From the NCBI GenBank assembly GCA_013365325.1, contig JABVXV010000007.1, positions 434,001 to 498,000 of the forward strand: DNA of 64,000 nucleotides, read 5' to 3'. Under the pieces are notes generated by a model. That model saw nothing but the letters and a program-made list of their open reading frames with translations. It ran no database searches and was not told the DNA's origin. The stretch's first letter is position 1, and each line of letters starts with the position of its first letter. The translations under genes and the position numbers were made by a program. Of the stretch, positions 49,101 to 63,072 are shown in pieces. The DNA comes from Dipetalonema caudispina (taxonomy: Eukaryota > Nematoda > Chromadorea > Rhabditida > Onchocercidae).

Positions 49101-51260
49101 ATTTACCTGTTTCGGTTCGAAGGAATCCATCTGCAACACTTTCACCTGCATAACGCCTTCAATGCCGGATTTTTCCGCTTGCTCCTTGATTTTTGGGATA
49201 ATTTTGCGCAAGAAGTCAAGACGAGAGTCCTAGAATTGAAAAAAAGGACGAAAACTTGTATCCCGGCCAGTGAATCTCTAAATCGCCAAACTTCTTGATC
49301 TCTTAACGGTATTTAATATCATTTCAAATAATTGTCATATTGAAAGTATAAATTCACTGAAATCAAATAATATAGATGCCAAATAATCACAGGCAGTTTC
49401 GTAGATAAATTGATTGGCATACTTCAACAATTGACCATTGACACTGTAAGCCTGTTTTTTTTAACGCTCAGTCTGCGTAGCTGGAGCTACCAAAGTGAAA
49501 CTGCGTAGAATGTTGGTGACTTAGACTGAACCGATCGGGGATCATTGCAAATTTCGTGGCACTTTTACTTAAAATGAATTGAGACGAAAGAGACGAAATA
49601 AATGGTTAAGGACGACTTACTACAACTTGTGGTTGATCAATTGATGACCCTGACTCGAAACGCTGTGAAGTTGATGTAGTCGATGCCGCTTGTCCACTTT
49701 TTTGAGGTTGTCCTGCCTGCATTGCTAATGCCGCTGGTGCTGCTGCATTGTTTGAACTTTCAAAAACTCTTGAAGGTCTACAAAGTTGATACTAACGAAC
49801 TTCTACCAGTATTGCATTTGTTGCGTGCTGCTTGGATTTTACTTTTCTATGCCTTCCTCCTCCAAACATGTATTTCAGGTTGGACATTAATCGATTAACT
49901 GATTTAAATAAGTCTAAAAAAAACCAATTAAATTCATAAGCTGCATTATTCTACGTTTATGGAAGGACCCGATTGTTGCTTAGAAAATCTTTTTGCATTT
50001 AGATCATCAGCAAATCTCGTTTAGATCTTTCTGTGACGGCACGATATTCTTCTTTCATACTTTATAAAACTGTTACCGTTGTGGATAGAATGACTGAATT
50101 ATACCAGCATTCATACAGTCGTCACATCCCATTCCTATCCGACGTTTCAATTCAAACCTAAATTTAAGTTTTCAAAAATGTAAAATTCCCAGTTCTTAAT
50201 TAAAATTAAGATTGCAATAAAAAAAAGCTTGGAATACAAAGACAAAGGTAGATCAAACAAATACTAAAGTGAAGGTTTTTTTTAACTACAACTATTAATA
50301 CTGGTTGTAAAGTACCAAATGGGGTGAATTCCAAAAGATTTGAAATTACGAACAGATATACACTCTTAAATTATCGAGATGTTGATTTTAAACCCTTAAA
50401 AGTCATTCTTAAACCGTTTTTTAAACGGTAAAGACCTTGTCGGTGTGTTGATGCGAAGAAAAGGAATCAGATATTAATATAAGATTTTCTTGTAGTTTCT
50501 AGGAATCTATTGTAATTGGTCCTGATATATTCTCGTTGTTTTCCCAAACCCGCGTTCCAACTAAAAGCATATATAATAAGAAAAATTACCGCGGTAGTCC
50601 GAAATCATCGGGTATTCTAGAGTATACCAATTTGCCGATAATAATTGAAAACAAAAATATAAAGAATAGAGTGCCCAAACACATCACATAATTCTGAAAA
50701 TTAAAATTGGGGACCATCTCATTAAAGATTCAAATATTGCTGATTTAGGAATTAATTAATCAACAGCACAACATTTTAACAGCTTCACTGACAATATAAC
50801 ATTGTAAAACAAGAAGGATTTTTAAAAGAAATTTATGTCAATTTAATCTAACTCTAAAACAGTAATCTAAGTTAAGAAAAAAGAGTTTTAAAATAAGTGA
50901 ACTAAGGTTTATTGTTACATCAAAAACTTGTTCATATAGTTGACATATTAACAAAGTTGAAAATATGAATAATCGAACAGAGATAACTGATTACATGAGG
51001 TACTAAACAAATATTTCTGATACTTAATGAAATCATGTCTCCACATTTCATCATCCATTTCTCGGTATTTTGCTAGTCGACAAATACTTTGCATATCAAT
51101 TACCGTTCCTATAAATCATCATAAAATTGCTTACTTTATAAGAAGTTCGCTTCTTTTCCAATGTAATAATGGGTGTTGATGTCAGGGTAGTTCCATCGGA
51201 AGATACTGGATTATCTTTAATCGGCGGTTTTTCGTCCATCCCAACTGTAAATACTTTCAT
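46186..51260 (-). CDS. Single-pass membrane protein with long Q/N/W-rich tail, unknown family
   Basis: Exons in order of translation: 51260-51135, 50693-50590, 49777-49621, 49229-49107, 48897-48734, 48583-48052, 47541-47290, 47144-47028, 46920-46753, 46624-46487, 46296-46186. All phases agree, giving 663 aa. A hydrophilic N-terminus of about 42 residues ends KKRTSYK; a single hydrophobic span follows (VMCLGTLFFIFLFSIII, about 45-61), then KLVYSRIPDDFGLPR. The positive charges before the span suggest a type II protein with the tail outside (inference). Residues 130-225 look folded (DSRLDFLRKIIPKIKE, MASFRPTLLSDFLRW). From about 225 to 530 the chain is dominated by Gln, Asn, Trp and Pro, with 13 Trp in the 177 codons of exon 6. 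The tail shows no Cys and no Gly-X-Y repeat, so it is not a cuticle collagen. No family was recognised. AATAAA overlaps the stop. Confidence 0.8.
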
Positions 51261-51268
51261 TTTTCGTG

Positions 51269-51270
51269 CC
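51269..51270 (-). promoter_or_regulatory. Candidate trans-splice acceptor for the Q/N/W-rich gene
   Basis: On the minus strand AATTTGCAG ends at 51270, nine bases before the ATG at 51260. No coding exon is seen upstream, so it is a plausible spliced-leader addition site. Confidence 0.45.
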
Positions 51271-53160
51271 TGCAAATTCAGTAAAACGAAATTTACTTAT
51301 TTTTGGTTCTTCAGAGATATGCGTAATTGTTTCGATTCAATGACTCGAAAAAGGAAAACAAGAGCAAAATACGAGAAAACGCTACATTTTTCTCATATGT
51401 TTAATAAAATCTTTGCAAAAAAAATATGCCAAAACTTAAATTCACAGAAGTAATTAAAATCTCAGAGGGAAAGATAGGAGGAAGAAATGAAGAGGTTAAT
51501 AGAGAGGCTACTGTGACATCTTTCTGAACGGCATAACTGATCATTGCGGTTTTTCTCTCATAAAAATCCTCAGAAGAAATTTTGTGATATCTTGAAAGTA
51601 TCGTGGCGAATAATGGTAATACAGTAAGACTAAGAACATAAAGTTCAAGTACTAAGAAAACAACTGTCAATTTAAGGACAAGATTCTTGTGATCAGTAGG
51701 AAAGCAACTGTTTGTTTTTAATTTCAACCAGAAAATACAATCAAATTAAGTTAAATATAAATAGTTCTATCATTTTCTGGACAGAAGTAAAAATGTGTTT
51801 TAAAATTTAGAAATTTATTGAATTCGAATAACCATATACAATAACTTGAAATCGATGGAAACACGAAAGATGAGCCAATGTACAAATGAGTGCAGATGTT
51901 CTCTACTTTAAAATACATGTACGACCTTTCTAAAAGATGACATGAGGTCAAAGAGGATTGCAAAACAGATATGAAATGGTAAAATTATAGGTAAATTGTA
52001 ATGAAACAGATCAGTTATTGATATCAAAAGCTAAGAAAGCGATCTATACTTATAAATGTATTTTTGAAATTAACTTCATATTACAGAATGATTGACCTGA
52101 GAAATATCTCTTTGCTTAATTTTTCATCATTCAGTTTTTATCTTTTCTCCACTTTTTACTCATTTATCACTCAAAATAGATGAATTTGGGATAATAACTG
52201 AAAATGTAGAAATATTTCAAACATATAAATAATTTAAAAATTAGAATAAGTGAATTGGAAAACTTTTCACATTTCCAATTTTCTCAAATATGGCTGACAT
52301 AAATGGTGTCATTATCCAACAGATGTATTGCATTGGATGACAGAAGAAGTATCAACGATTCTAAAAGAGATAATGATGTCGAAGAGAATTAGTGTAGAAG
52401 TAGAAGTTTGTATTTTAGAATTAATAAACTTTCAGTCTTAAAAATGTTCCATCTTCTCTTCTTCCCTAAGGCATTAATTCGTCTAATTACTTCTCATAAA
52501 TTAAGGCCAGAATATAAAATGTGAGATCAATCATATATACACAACTACAGGCCATAGCAAAGAGTGAACGAAGAAGAAATGAAGGAAGAGTGGATGAACG
52601 AAAGAATGGAGAAGCAATAAGAAACAAACCAGTTTCCTCTCCTGTTCATTGTCATCTTAGCTGATATATTCTACACTACCTAAGACCTTTCACCTCTTCC
52701 AATCCTTCTCCCTTAAGAACTATCGGTATTTCTTCCATTTATTTCACTCTAGCATATTCTCTTCTTGTAATATCCTAAAGTATTCTATTGATTTCTTCTG
52801 CTATATACAATGATGACGACAACGATATGTTGGCACAATTTCGATAGGAACTCATAATTTCTCCGCCGATCGAATCTTTCTCTACTGATTCATTCGTTTA
52901 GTATTGCTCATGTTGTAATTAATTGTCACATTCTAATTGTTTATTTTACAACTTAACTCAATTTTTTCGTCATCAAAAAGAAAGCATTGAAATTAGCTAT
53001 ACGACATGACTAAATTTGTCCATTGGTCATATTGCAATATTTCAACGATCCAGTAATTACGACGGTACTAATTAATTACTGCAACCGTCATCATTAGTGC
53101 ATTCTAAAAGAAAGTTTGATGTATGTAAGCAGCACAAAAGATATTTTGATGGAGACTGAG

Positions 53161-53337
53161 TTCCATGTAACTCATCCAAAAAGATAATTCAAAAATTTCC
53201 TAAAGAAAAGAAAAGAGAACAGATATGCTTTTAATTTGTTCTCTTTTTAATTTAACTGTAGGAAGATTTTAAGGAAAAACAATCGAAAATTTAGTTTGCA
53301 TCACTTTGCTGATCATTTAGTGATGAGTTACATGGAA
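53161..53337. repeat. Interrupted inverted repeat, 15-bp perfect arms
   Basis: TTCCATGTAACTCAT at 53161-53175 is exactly complementary to 53323-53337, enclosing 147 bp that contain a smaller nested pair (AAAGAGAAC / GTTCTCTTT). The size resembles a small non-autonomous inverted-repeat element, but no target-site duplication was seen. Confidence 0.45.
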
Positions 53338-56300
53338 TCAAAGAAGTCAAGCTGAAAATATTCCGAAGTTTGGGCGATATTCAAATGAACCAAATTCATT
53401 TTAACTTAACCTATGAAAGTTATAAAAGTTGTCATTTTGATTTGTGACAACAGGCTGAACTCGTTTAACTGCCACAGTACGATGATTTTAACTTCTTTCT
53501 AGTTAAAAATTCGAATTCTGAAACATAACTATGTGTATGCGATGAAAACACAGATGAAAAGTGCGAAGATCACTACTCTCGCCTGTATAAGTCAGAGTAA
53601 TTAATTACTTTACTTAACAACCAGAATTTCCACATTTATAAGCTCCAGAAGAAATTAATTTTTCGGAAGTTTAATTAATTAAGAATAAGAAAAATGTGGT
53701 TGTTACATATCATTTAAATTTCAAAAAATTTTTGTTTTCCTTCTTTCGAAAAATTGATAACTTTTATTTCCTTTTTATCACTGTACTGACAAGAGAAAGG
53801 AACAACCAACAAACGAAGTATTACATATTAGTTATTGGATACGTATCGTCTGCAAATGTCACAATCATTTTCAAACATTTTCCTCAGAGAAATATTCAGG
53901 ACAATGTTTGAAGATTATTAATTGATTTTAATTGTTAGTGAAAATGCAGATATTCTGATTTCAAACGAGTTGAATTCCACATGATAGAGTAATTATTAGA
54001 TTTTCCAGAAAAAAATTACTATTTTAAGAAGTCATTGCACTGAGAAGGCATACAAACAGTTAAATAATAGTAATCTAACCTATTTAATTAAAACATCTTA
54101 TATTTTGGAAATTAGTATTTGAGATAGACATTCGAAATTCATTCAAATAAACGTTAGTCTTTTTGGTCGATGACTTAGGTCAATTCAGTATAAAGAAAGG
54201 ATTTATATATAGGAAGGATGGAAACTATACCACTATCCAGGTCAAGGATTAGTACTCTATTCAGTGATAAACAGTAATTGTCATAGGTTTGGATAATGAT
54301 TATCAAAACAAAAATAAAATGATGTTTGCAAGAGTTCTGATAACTTGATAACAGTGACTGTTAAAATAAAGATAACAATGCGACCGGTAAAAACGATGAT
54401 AAGGGGAGATGATTCGAAAGGAACAGCTGAAAGATTTATAATTACGATTCTAGCAAAGCATGATATTATGATGACTATAATCATGGCTGTAATAGTGATA
54501 ATAACAGAGACAGCAATAGTATTTAAACTCTTCTAAATATTGCTATACCTGTTAACATTGTTCATTATTAAAAATTTTACTGGGGAATGTTTTGGTGTAT
54601 TTTCGATAAGGTAGCCTTAAATGGTAATTGGAAATTGACATTATCCGTTGAATTCGTATTTTTTCTTCTTTTTTGTTAGCAAAAAAAAAAAAAAAATAGA
54701 TGTTAAGGAATTTTGTTTCCTACAAAAGAATTGATTTTAACTCTTTATATGGAAGATTTTACCAAAAATTTTAGAGAAACAGTGTTCAATTCAAGTGAAG
54801 CAATCTTTGACTTTTATGACATTTATAAGTGAAATTAATATGAATTTATTCAAAGTGGAAAGATAGACGAAAAATGGGAATGAAAGAATCAAATAATGAC
54901 TCAGAAAGGGAAGAAAACTGTATTTTACCATTTTTATGCAACAACAAAATTGTTTTGATTTTGTTAAAACACATTAGGAACGTTGAAAATTTATACATAA
55001 TTCACAAAAGCGCTTTGTGATTTTGACCCAAATGTCATCTATCGCTATCATTGATGTAGAAGAATACGGAATTTCAAATGTTATGTTTATGATTCTTCTT
55101 TGACCAATCAAGGACACTTTACAGAAATTATTTAAGGAATAAATAAATGTAAATCATGTATTTATGCATAATTCAACATATCCGTCCATTATTATCAATC
55201 TTTCTGATGCGCATCACTTTTAAAATCACAATATCGTGACAAATAAGTATAAAAAATTTCTTTTTCTGGAATTACATATCCATTGAAAATTGTTTCGTCT
55301 AATAGTTTAGAGAGAAGACATTGTGAGAATTCAAAATTCCATAAATTTTGCAAATTTATTACTCTTTGTTAAATATACTAGGTGTTCCTGAATATTTGCC
55401 TTGTTTCTGCTTGACCTTACGACCAAATTAATTAATAATAAGAAGACAAGTTGGACCATTAAGTGACTACATTGTTATCATCATCGAGTGAAATTCGATA
55501 AAATCCATATCGTTGAACTTTACAGCAGTTAACATCAAAAGATTATCAATGATCTCGCTACCATTAAGCACTAACAATATTTCGAGATAATTAAATTTAA
55601 AGGTAGCTGATTCAAATAAGTCTAAAGTTAGTTGAATTACTGACAAACTGCACTATAAAAGAGGGAGGGAGATATATATATATATGTATATGGAGGGTAA
55701 ATAATTCCACAAGTAGATGGTAGATGAGTGCTGAGATGCAGAACAAGCTTTACAGTTTGCACAAATTAGGCGGAGAAAAATTGGGACAATTTGCGTGCTA
55801 GTAAGTTGCCTATCTCGAGCAATACATTCCTAACAATTCATTGCACACATTTGTTTGTTGAATTAATCATCAAAGATTCGGAGGAAATTTGAAGAAAGTA
55901 AAGTGATGCAAAGTTTCAATAAAATGAAATTGTTAACTTTAGCTGGAAGGGAACGAAAATGGAAATGAATGGCTTATAGGAACATATTGAAAGCGATCTT
56001 TTTGTAAATTATAAAATATTTAGCGCATTTCTTAAAATGGATACAGTTTCTTCGCTCCGTTTCGTAATGAAATTTCAGGAAAGTAAACCTTCTATTCTTC
56101 TATTCTAGGGTATGAAATATTTGATAGAAGGAATTAGCATGGCAAAATCTAAGAAACAAACAATACTAATAATAATATTAGCTCTTTTTTTTGATAGCTT
56201 ATTTAAAAATATGATGTAATTTGATACCAAACATGAAAACGATACAAAAAATATTGATAGATTTTGCTTAAAAAGTTGCTAAAATGAGAAAATTTAATGC

Positions 56301-59300
56301 ATTTCAAAATTTTTAAATGGTTATGAGAACAAGAAATGTTAGAATAATAATGTTGAAATTGAAAGAGTTATTTCTGAGGGAAAAAATTTTTTTTTGATGT
56401 AGAACTATTTTTTGGAAGGTAAAGTTAAATTCCTAACTGACGACGGGAATTCAATAACTCGTTTTATTTTTTGCTATTAAGTAAACATCAAAGATTTCTA
56501 CAAACAACGATTAAAAATGCATAGAATTTTGTTCCTTTCATTTTTATATTGGAAAGATGTAATGAAAATTATTTCCGATAGGAAGAACTTGCAAAAGAAG
56601 CATTTCGAAAAATTTGCTTCAAGTGAATAAATGATTTGCTGCGAATTTCTAATTGAAATGTTGTTGCTCTTCAAAGAAATTATATTTATGTTTGAACTTG
56701 TACCATGAGTGTACTGATCGTATTTATCTGTATTAATCAACTACAGCAATTTAATTTAATTATTGTATAACCAACATACATACGGTCACTCCCTGACCGC
56801 TTGGAGAAACTTCTCAATTATTAAACTACTTATTGATTTCTCTGGAAGTTATTCTTATGACGGAATATTTAAGAAGTTAGTATGAGGTTTGTTTGAAATT
56901 AGGGATAGTCTTCATGAGGAATTCAAATGTTTCTTTAGATCTAAAATTTTAGATATGAAATATCAAAATTCGAAAACAAACATTTCTTAATTGTTTGATA
57001 ATGATCGGTGGAAGAAAAATAATTAATTTGGCTGCTATACTAATGAAAGTTTGCTAATATTATTCGACATTTAAACAAATATCAAATGGTATCCAAAAAA
57101 AAAGCTTTAGGAAAGGCAAAATTTTCCTCACTTTAAACTTTTTTTCCTGAAAAATGAGTAAATATTTCTCTTGAAAGAATATCATCAGTAACTATTTCTA
57201 ACTTTCCCCATGTCTGATACAAATTTCGGACATAATCTTATTTTCCAAAACCAATTTCAACAAATTTTTACAATTTGTTTCACTCTTTCCCTCTTCTTTT
57301 TTGTTTCATCCTATTTAATCTGCTATCTGCAAAAATCAACTCTGATCAACAAATTTTATACTGAACATTATTACAACCTATTCTATTCCTGTGTTAACTT
57401 GACTCAAATATGACATTACATACATAAGTTTGTCCATTAATTCGATCATTTGAATGCTTAGTGGCTGTATTCCAAAGATGAGATATTTAATCCCGCGTAA
57501 AAAGACCGAATGAAAGTGGTGTCAAATTTGACAGCAATGAAAAACTGTTGAAATACGATTAATTAAAAAACACCACAAAGAAACAATATCTGCTTATGAA
57601 TGATCGTATCACAGAGTGTTCGAAAAAGCACTGACACTCTGAAATTTTCGAAAAAAAAAGTACGTTGTAGAATTATGCCGAAAATTCTGCAAATAAGTTT
57701 CAAAAAAAGCGCTTGTAAAAATTCATGGCAAAAGCAATGCATAAAATAAATGAGATCGATGAACTCTTGACGGATAGATAAATAATCTGAATGGTTCAAT
57801 TATCCTTCATATATTTAACTAAAGTTAGAGTGTCGAAATGCATGCATTCGTACTCGTTATTGCATGCGGTTGTTTGCATGTTCCCTATTATGATCTCATT
57901 TCATTTCAACTAAATCAGGATCTCGCATGGCGAAAAGATGATTGGACAGGTCAAAATGAGTTACTTTAAATGTCAAAATACTAATGGTGTCAGCTGTGGA
58001 TTACAACCGGTGGTCAATCGGTCATCATCTTTCTTCTGCACTCATCATCCATCAACTATACAAACAGACAATCTATTATATAGGCCATATCGTTGATTTT
58101 CCCTTGTCAATACTTCCGTTATAAATATCTATTTTCAGTGCATATCCATATATACAGGAAATAGATGGAATTGTGTTAACTAATTCCATAGTGAAAATAA
58201 ATGTTGATCGACCTAACTTTATTTATTTCAAACTTGATCGAAAGAAAACAAAAAACAATTTATGGTAGCCATCATCAACATATTTTGAAATGAGTTTGAA
58301 TTAAAAGTGAAAACTAATTTGCAGATCAAAATTGGAAATCTATAAGAGATTAGAAATGACGAACAGCTTGAAGGACATTATGGTAATTTCTTATGATTAT
58401 TTCAGATTAAGGTTACGAGAATAATGTAATTTGCTTTTAAACATTTCATCCATCTGTTCATCATTTTATAAAGAACTATTCACCGGTGGACTTAACATTA
58501 AATTGCCCACTGCTAATTTTCATCATTTTCCGGCGAATAATCCTTAATATCTTATGGAAATTCACTCGGTAAATCTATCTGAACAAGCAATTGGGTCCCA
58601 AGAATTTTCGAATCAAATTGACAAAATTGACAATCAAATCTCGATTCAACCTCAAGATAATTGATTGATAAATTAACTAAAAAGTGGCGGGAAACTAATA
58701 TCATCGACAATCGGTTGCTGGAGTTGATGAATGTTACTGCAATCCCTTTGTTTGATGAAGGAACAAAATTAAATTAATGAAACAAAAATCATAATCTAAT
58801 GGTGGGATAAATCTTTAGTAAAGATAGTGAAAATACAATATTATTACAATCGAATGATAGATAATTATCGTACAGTCTTCTAATTTATTCCTAAAAGTAA
58901 TGAAGTCAGTAATTACTATGCAGGATAAGTGATAAAATAAATGAATAATATTTCATTCCTCAATTTTCCTTTGCGCATTAGAGATAATAATTGCAGCAAT
59001 TAAATCTTACATTATTTCTTACAAAGTATTACTTTTCAAAATTTTTTTGCCGAATTTTATAAATTATAAATGAGAAGCAGCAAATTACGAGCTATTCTTT
59101 TTGATGATATATCATCGCTAATTGTTTTGAAATAGGATTTTTCGGGTATAGTTTATAGTGACAGCTATTTTGGTGATAATTATGATGGTGATATAATAAT
59201 AGGCACAATAGAATGAGAATTTACGGTAGACGACTAATTGAAAAATTTGTAGTACTACGACAAAAAACACAATTTACAGCAGCAATTTTTTTTTTTTTTT

Positions 59301-60996
59301 CTTGAAACGGAACGAATCATTTTTTATTTACAAATTATTTTGGTTGTCAATGATGCGAATAATGACGAATTATAGCTATAGCAATAATGTTGTGAATAAC
59401 AATAATGATAATAATGATTATGAAAATCACGAAGACATCCGGTTTATCTCCTTTCAAATCAACTCATCATCATTTGTTCTTTGCCACATAAAATCATTTC
59501 TTCTGATAAATTGTGAAACAAAATTTAAATCATTATTGTTCTCAACGAAGGGACTATCTCATCACTGAAATTTTCGCATTTTTTTACTGTTCTACTCCTA
59601 CCTAATCCGCTATCCTCATTGTTAAATTAATAATGGTACTGGTTGGTTTTAAAATAGAAATTACTAATTTCGTCGTTGACATTATAATTTAACCTTTCTG
59701 AAAACAGTTATTTTTGAAGTAATTTCAAATTTTGAAACAAAGATCATTCATCCGATTTATATCAAATAAGCTGTGAATTCAATTATCTACCGTAAAAATG
59801 AATAACAAACTATTGAAAGACAACAAGTTTCGTAAGCTTCAAACTTGCGTTAAAAGTCATTGCGACTTCTTAGTAATTGCAAAATTTATGGTGAGGTACA
59901 ATATGCTATCAGTTGGCTTTTTTTTTTTCTGGCTACTATTAACAAAACTGGAAAATTAAATCTTTTGGTTTTTAATTGTTTGCTTTATCAATACTCACTC
60001 CACTAACATTACTAACATTGTCTTTTTCAAAAAAATCACTGAACGATTTCGAATAAACTGAAGGAGTAATCAAAGAAGCAAGCAAGAAAAGCTGGTAGAA
60101 AAAGGTTGACAATTGATCCACTGAACTATCTACAGTACTGAAATCTTGAAATTTCTTTTGTGAACAACGATGTCAAATGCTTTTTACGGTCTTGTAAAGG
60201 TATCTGATAGTAAAATGCAGAAGTTTTTTCTGACTTAAATAATTTTAATTTTTCGATATCAAAAAAAAGCAGATTAGAATTGCTTTACTTAGGTTACATT
60301 CTCTATTCATTCCCATATTTTCCTGGAAATTTTTCCTCATTTATTGAATTTTTAAAATATCAACAGTCGAATGAAAAGGAATGAATTCATTCCTGGGCAT
60401 TCCTGTATCAATGTAGGTCATCCACTTATGCATCTCTTCATAAAACTATCTACATTTTTGGGATGAATAGAGACGATAATGTTGAATTGTGCGTGCCAGG
60501 TACCATAATCTACAAATTCGGAAATCAATGACAGCAGCAAATGCGACATTGACCACATTTCAACCCCTTTATTGCTACTTTTTTTGAAGATTGAACTCGA
60601 TAAATAGCTAAAATTTACAGGCACTAATGAATCAACATATCAAAAATAATTTCATTTATAATTTGTACTTTAAATATGATAGAGACGAAGAGAGGTATGA
60701 ATGTTGTTTCTGTACTAATGAGATTTCTAACGGTGATTATTCTTATCATAAAAGCTGAAAATTTTCTTCTCTTCTTTACCTCTTCGTTATTCACATTTAA
60801 AATTTCATCAAGTCACTATTATCAACAAAGACTTAAATTCCAGCAAGTTATAAAATACGATGTTTGCCAAATATCATTTTGCAAATTCTATTTTACACTG
60901 TTGACTGTTGACATTGTTATTATTAACATTTCTATTAAATTCCCTGATAAGCTTCTCCCAAATATTGTCCCTAATTTCGAATTAATTTTATTGAGA

Positions 60997-61019
60997 ATAT
61001 ATATATATATATATATATA
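60997..61019. repeat. (AT)n microsatellite
   Basis: About eleven AT units lie in non-coding DNA. A shorter, interrupted AT tract occurs near 55672-55690. Confidence 0.85.
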
Positions 61020-63072
61020 GAAGCATGTTATGAGACAATAAAAGTTGGCAATAGTAACAATGAATCTATTAGTGATGAATTGATATTTGTTAACGAAGAA
61101 CATCGAATATATCGAAAAAGTCGTGGTGCAGACAACATAGATTATAAATAAATATATTCATCATTAAATTTTTAAAATATGATTACAATTCCATTTTGAT
61201 ACCTCAATTATATACATTGTACGAATAATTAATTATAAAAAAGGTAAGCAATGTAAGAGATTATGAAAGATAAAGAATGAAACACGATGTCAAGGAGAAG
61301 GAAAATTTATGAATTGCAGAAATGAAAGTAATTATTAGTGTACTTAAGAAAATCAAAGCATTTTTCTTCTTAAGGGAGAAATTTGAGAACTTAATCATTA
61401 ATCAATTAGTCAAAAGTTATAAATGATTTCAAATAATATGGACGCGAAACTTTATGATACTGCACAACATTGAAATTCTGAAATTAACAGCTGTCGTTTT
61501 TATCTGTCGATGTTAAAACAAAAAAAGGCGATCACTGGCACTTATTACTGTTGTTATTCAAAAATAATCAATATTGCTGTTGTTTTACACAACATTTCGT
61601 TAAAGATAGGATACAATTCAAATATTAATCAATAGGATATATAAAATCAAATACCGATAGGATATAAATCAAATATTGATAAATCCATTATTTAATTTTC
61701 TGATTTAATTTTTTTTTTCCCCCAACCTTCAAAATATAATTTTGTCGTATTGTCACAATAATCAGCGCAATCAGCTGATAAATCAATAATTAAATAATGA
61801 GTTGAAGTTAATTTGTAGAGTTAGTGAGAGCAATAAACCAGTAAAGATGTCTTCATAGTTCTGATATTACTGTCAACAACACAGAATAGAAGAAACAAAT
61901 TAGTGCTTTAAAACGAGTAAATAGATGTAAACCTGTTAGTGACACAATGATTTCATTTGTGTACATATATATCAGCACGACTCTTTGAGCTTTCTTCACT
62001 GTTCAGTGATTTGTCAACAGAGTTTAGAGTTAGAAAATTTAAATTTAGCATAAAAATATGACAAACTGCTACGAGAGATGAATTTACATGAGGGAAGTAA
62101 TCGTCAAAAAAAAATATTTCCTGGAAATCCAAGTACCCTCATGTAGAAATTACTGAAGGGCAATTTGAAAAATGAACCAAAAAAAATCATTTCATGAAAA
62201 TCCTACCAACAATTTAATCTCAATCGTAAACACTTGTTCGACAATCCAAAATCGTTTATTGTAATGACATATCACAGCTGATTGTATTGTTTAAATTCAT
62301 TCGGAATGGCTAATTAGGAAATTGGGCGGAATTTGATAATTAGACTTAGCTTAATTCGACTAGTTGTACGATAGCAATCTGTTGAGAATATAACGAAGAC
62401 CTACTTTGATTAAAAATTTTTTCCTTCATTTTGTAAAATCAGAATAAGACAAAACACACAACTTCACTAATTTTTTATTTGTGAAAGTAATTAGGAAGAG
62501 ATCCAAATAAGGTATTATCTAAAAAGACCACTGGATCCAATTGACCTATCGCGAATGTTCCTAACACATGCCTCCCGACTCGATTTTCTCCATAAATTGT
62601 TTAATAATTAATTGTCCATTGTTGCTCCTATAATTGTAATAGAAAACGAATTTTCATTTATTTATTCGAGCCACTAATTTATACAATTTAAATGAACAAG
62701 AGGAATGCATCTGCTGAGACAAAACAATCTGTTTACGGCAATATTTAAAAACAGTTTATATGGTAAGGAAATAATTTCACATAATACTTATTTAATGACT
62801 GCATATTTAAAGAATGAAGTACTCGGTTAGCGCAAAACTTTTTAATTGAAGAAATCCAAGCCCGAGTACGTAGAGATTCCCCCCTATTTTCTAATTATAC
62901 TTAAGACTTTATGCTGAAAATTTGACAGTAACATCGCAACAATAATAGGACTGCAGCTCACTGAATGAAAGCTGTAAGAACCCAACCAACGATTAAATTT
63001 TACTTTGCTGTAACTAATAGGGAGAAAAAAGGCAGTGGAAAAAGTGCAGCGCTGTAGGAAGTTTACTATTTT

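Larger units (their letters stand above)
51271..63072. other. 12-kb AT-rich region without a confident gene
   Basis: Upstream of the Q/N/W-rich gene the sequence is AT-rich, with purine-rich patches (for example 52560-52630) and short AT repeats. Open frames near 51169, 53696, 54345, 57210, 59302 and 60676 look random. One frame on the minus strand, 60624-60418, has less biased codons and an acceptor-like TTTTAG just inside it, but no family match. An interrupted inverted repeat lies at 53161-53337. Regulatory sequence or long introns of the gene at the right edge could be here. Confidence 0.5.

Noticed and set aside
54345..54536. 63-codon frame rich in Ile, Thr and Val
   Set aside because: It arises from a simple ATAA/ATGA-like tract and is mirrored by an equally open frame on the other strand; no splice context.
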